DNA of 64,000 nt from Tunturibacter psychrotolerans (GTDB lineage Bacteria > Acidobacteriota > Terriglobia > Terriglobales > Acidobacteriaceae), in assembly GCF_040359615.1 (NCBI RefSeq), contig NZ_CP132942.1, forward strand, positions 1,674,001 through 1,738,000, in the 5' to 3' direction. This document shows positions 63,460-64,000 of this stretch, piece by piece. A program made the position numbers and the translations under genes. A model generated the notes under the pieces. That model did not search any database, was not told where the DNA came from, and worked only from the letters and a program-made list of their open reading frames with translations. Position 1 is the stretch's first letter, and each line of letters opens with the position of its first letter.

Positions 63460-64000
63460 ATGACTCCCCTCAAGCAAGCCTCCCTCCTATTCGTCCTGGT
63501 CCCAACTCTCACCTTTGCCGCAAGCGTTCCAAAAACCATCCTCCCCGACAACATAATCACCTGCCAACCGAACGCCAACTGCTTCGGCAAGAACCTCTAC
63601 GGCCGAAACTACAGAGTCATCAACACTCCCCGTTTCACCGTCATGGTCGCCATATCTCGCGAAGGCGTCTACACCCGCGCCGACGTCAGCATCGCCAACA
63701 ACACCGTCCTGCCCCAAAGCCTCACCCCCGAAGACTTCCGCATAGAGGTCCTTACTCCCAAGCCAAAGGTTCTCCTCTACATCCTTCCAAGCGACCTGAA
63801 GGATCTTCCCGCGACGCCAATCCCGGCCCCGCAACCTCAGACCTCCCCCACTCCCCCGATCGCGTCCTCGTTCCTCTCCCAACAATCTTCCATATCCTCC
63901 ACCTCTGATCCAGCGCAGACTCCCCAAGTTGCAGATGCCGACTCAGACGCAAAGAAGATGGCCTTACAGCAAGCTGCGGACAAGGCCGCAAGCGATCATC
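63460..64000 (+). CDS. secreted protein of unknown function, cut by the window edge
   Basis: The frame from the ATG at 63460 stays open to the last base (180 codons). AGGAGG lies 6 nt before the start. The first residues form a signal peptide (LLFVLVPTLTFAAS). Two cysteines follow (ITCQPNANCFG), then a beta-rich segment (FTVMVAISREGVYTRADVSI, IEVLTPKPKVLLYI), and a Pro/Ser-rich linker leading to an Ala/Lys/Asp-rich part. No family is recognised. The ribosome binding site lies in a predicted switchable hairpin, and the gene is about 230 nt downstream of cspA on the same strand, beyond a long hairpin. Confidence 0.75.
   Translation, partial: MTPLKQASLLFVLVPTLTFAASVPKTILPDNIITCQPNANCFGKNLYGRNYRVINTPRFTVMVAISREGVYTRADVSIANNTVLPQSLTPEDFRIEVLTPKPKVLLYILPSDLKDLPATPIPAPQPQTSPTPPIASSFLSQQSSISSTSDPAQTPQVADADSDAKKMALQQAADKAASDH

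Noticed and set aside
1..64000. CRISPR array, tRNA or rRNA genes, insertion sequences, prophage
   Set aside because: No regularly spaced repeats, cloverleaf-like sequence, rRNA signature, transposase or integrase was recognised by eye; a dedicated search such as tRNAscan could still find a small RNA gene.

Overview
The window looks like chromosomal DNA of an acidobacterium of the Terriglobia type (Edaphobacter/Granulicella/Terriglobus-like). This is inferred from gene content, not from a marker gene: two very large Oar-type TonB-dependent receptors with an N-terminal carboxypeptidase-regulatory-like domain, a third TonB receptor, a membrane-anchored regulator of a kind often next to such receptors, many Tat-exported hydrolases, a small Cys/His-rich protein common in that group, and strongly C-ending codons. 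I saw no rRNA, tRNA, CRISPR array, transposase or integrase.

Layout. 0.3-2.3 kb: a beta-helix surface-protein gene broken by several frameshifts. 2.6-4.2 kb: a Sel1-repeat protein and a J-domain protein. 4.5-5.6 kb: methionine sulfoxide repair (exported MsrB plus free-Met-R-sulfoxide reductase). 5.6-7.1 kb: ECF sigma/anti-sigma pair, divergent from a TonB receptor (7.2-10.1 kb) followed by a Gfo/Idh/MocA oxidoreductase. 11.5-14.3 kb: secreted BamE-tailed protein overlapping a CHASE2 membrane protein. 14.5-18.0 kb: Oar-type receptor. 18.9-22.0 kb: Sel1 lipoprotein-like gene with a LytS/LytTR two-component pair. 22.0-28.4 kb: membrane-anchored regulator, an array of TGTAAACG-like sites, an Oar-type receptor and a secreted phosphoinositide-type phospholipase C. 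28.4-31.6 kb: STAS/pseudo-receiver fusion, a dispersed repeat, a small Cys/His protein and a MocR-type regulator. 32.1-40.1 kb: sugar isomerase-like protein, then a tetR-RND-MFP-OMF efflux operon. 40.2-45.3 kb: GH18, GH92 and GH125, a compact set for high-mannose glycan breakdown.

45.4-53.0 kb: a histidine utilisation operon, hutH-hutU-hutI-hutF plus an M20 hydrolase, every junction a 4-nt ATGA overlap, divergent from an Lrp/AsnC regulator. No hutG is visible, so the M20 enzyme is a candidate N-formylglutamate deformylase. 53-59.8 kb: secreted M20 peptidase, multicopper oxidase, a PQQ dehydrogenase with two cytochrome c modules placed inside the propeller, and a nucleoside-type MFS permease. 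59.9-62.4 kb: sugar isomerase/epimerase and sugar porter. 62.4-64 kb: second copy of the dispersed repeat, a cold-shock protein, and a truncated secreted-protein gene whose ribosome binding site lies in a predicted switchable hairpin.

Most notable for follow-up: the modular repeat shared by 29.2-29.6 kb and 62.5-62.9 kb with a candidate short hairpin RNA; the operator array in front of the 23.6 kb receptor; the missing hutG and its likely replacement; the mannosidase trio; and the mutually exclusive hairpins at 63.41-63.46 kb.
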